This document shows, in pieces, positions 63,273-64,000 of a stretch of 64,000 bases of DNA; the first letter of the stretch is position 1, and each line of letters opens with the position of its first letter. The stretch comes from JADCRZ01 sp031399065. Lineage in GTDB: Bacteria; Bacteroidota; Bacteroidia; Chitinophagales; Chitinophagaceae. Location: positions 1 to 64,000 of the forward strand of contig JANNOM010000077.1 in the NCBI GenBank assembly GCA_031399065.1, read 5' to 3'. The notes beneath the pieces were generated by a model. The model did not search any database. It saw nothing but the letters and a program-made list of their open reading frames with translations, and had not been told where the DNA came from. The position numbers and the translations under genes were made by a program.

Positions 63273-63344
63273 ACGAATTTAATGCGGAAGGTAACTACTG
63301 ATATAATTTCTCAGTAAGGTTTCCAAAATTCGATGAAAGGAGGA

Positions 63345-64000
63345 TCAAGGTGGGAGTAGAGATTTATAGTTAGTTTTACAAATTTCCAATACGCTTGGCA
63401 AAGCATCGGATACTTTATTATTTACTTCCTTGATTTTTTGCTTAAAACAAGATACTTGCGCCTTTGAATCAGCTATATTATGATAATCTATTAAACAACA
63501 ATAGGGATCAATTCCAAATAGTTGAATCATACCCTCAAACTTATCTGCATACGTAATTCCAAACATAGGCTTGTTACAGATTAGCCCGGAAATTCCAAAA
63601 TGCATTCTACCTGTGATAGTAAAATCAATTAACTCGAGATATCTTTTAATTTCTAAACCGTTTTTTATATTATCATTAAAATAACAATCTACATTTTGTG
63701 CTTTATAATAGGCATATAACTTTTCGCTAATACTCCTATCATTGTCTGATTGATCCGGTTTTCTTAGGTCGTGATACAAAAAGGCAATCGCAAAATGGCT
63801 TTCGCTGATAAATTCATCTATCATTGTTTTAAAGGCATTTAAATAAATATCACTTCCCAATTTCTGGGCATGCATGGAGTTTGGACAAATTGCTATTACC
63901 TTTCGACCATTTTGCCTTACACTTTTTATCCAATCCTGATATAAACGAAAATATGTATTTTGATAAGGCTGCTTTATTAGTGGACAAATAAAAGCGATAT
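63345..64000 (-). CDS. Polysaccharide pyruvyl transferase-like protein (5' end outside window)
   Basis: The frame is open from the stop at 63345 through the right edge, so the N-terminus lies outside the window; the internal Met at 63875 is not a true start because related sequence (WIKSVRQNGRKVIAICPNS) continues upstream. The visible part has FAIAFLYHDLRKPDQSD, the FTITGRMHFGISGLICNKPM segment and GITYADKFEGM, which fit the CsaB/WcaK pyruvyl-transferase family. Members add pyruvate ketals to surface sugars. The gene is visibly AT-richer than its neighbours, which suggests another polysaccharide locus begins here. Confidence 0.8.
   Translation of the reverse strand, partial: IAFICPLIKQPYQNTYFRLYQDWIKSVRQNGRKVIAICPNSMHAQKLGSDIYLNAFKTMIDEFISESHFAIAFLYHDLRKPDQSDNDRSISEKLYAYYKAQNVDCYFNDNIKNGLEIKRYLELIDFTITGRMHFGISGLICNKPMFGITYADKFEGMIQLFGIDPYCCLIDYHNIADSKAQVSCFKQKIKEVNNKVSDALPSVLEICKTNYKSLLPP

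Overview
The window is 64 kb of a Bacteroidota chromosome, probably from the Chitinophagales/Chitinophagaceae branch. The phylum call rests on type IX secretion (T9SS) cargo with both type A and type B sorting domains, a PorP/SprF protein, GLPGLI and DUF6089 families, an ECF sigma/FecR pair, the futalosine menaquinone enzyme MqnE, and promoter boxes of the TAnnTTTG type (best example upstream of icd at 41582-41613). The family-level placement is inference. No transposase, integrase, CRISPR array or tRNA was seen. The longest stretches without a gene are under 300 bases (7359-7644, 29542-29812, 55731-56011) and hold only promoter or terminator signals, if anything.

Layout. 1-3951: the 3' part of a large Ig-repeat T9SS cargo, then a PorP/SprF protein and an OmpA-domain protein. 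4071-7358: a Smr-domain protein, RNase P RNA, and on the other strand DUF177-rpmF-plsX. 7645-9148: small stress-like genes. 9371-15159: a four-gene unit of TonB-dependent receptor, ECF sigma factor, FecR anti-sigma factor and an STN-domain protein ending in a 16-residue tandem repeat. 15173-16395: two small conserved genes. 16542-31237: a Wzx/Wzy-type exopolysaccharide locus (export porin lipoprotein, Wzc-like kinase, flippase, polymerase, glycosyltransferases, three hexapeptide acyltransferases, a WecG/TagA-type transferase, and a convergent initiating phosphotransferase), followed by ftsE and two more glycosyltransferases to 34354. 34584-44087: mostly housekeeping genes (rpsO, pnp, prmA, plsY, an M48 peptidase, icd, two Crp/Fnr-type regulators, mqnE). 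44178-50446: envelope and secretion genes, including a lipoprotein glutaminyl cyclase beside a T9SS metalloprotease, a bestrophin and a DUF6089 protein. 50436-63239: nnr, a serine hydrolase, serA, a GLPGLI protein, a small secreted protein, a TPR protein, gyrA, a saccharopine-dehydrogenase-like protein and lepA. The right edge cuts a polysaccharide pyruvyl transferase gene in visibly AT-richer sequence.

How the genes fit together. Most accessory content serves the cell envelope: T9SS export, exopolysaccharide assembly and outer-membrane signalling. Ten of eleven predicted signal-peptidase I substrates here have glutamine as the first mature residue, and a glutaminyl cyclase that could convert it to pyroglutamate is encoded in the same window. 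The least explained unit is 9371-15159: the TonB-dependent receptor lacks the STN signalling domain that normally contacts FecR, while the last gene carries an STN domain but no recognisable receptor barrel.
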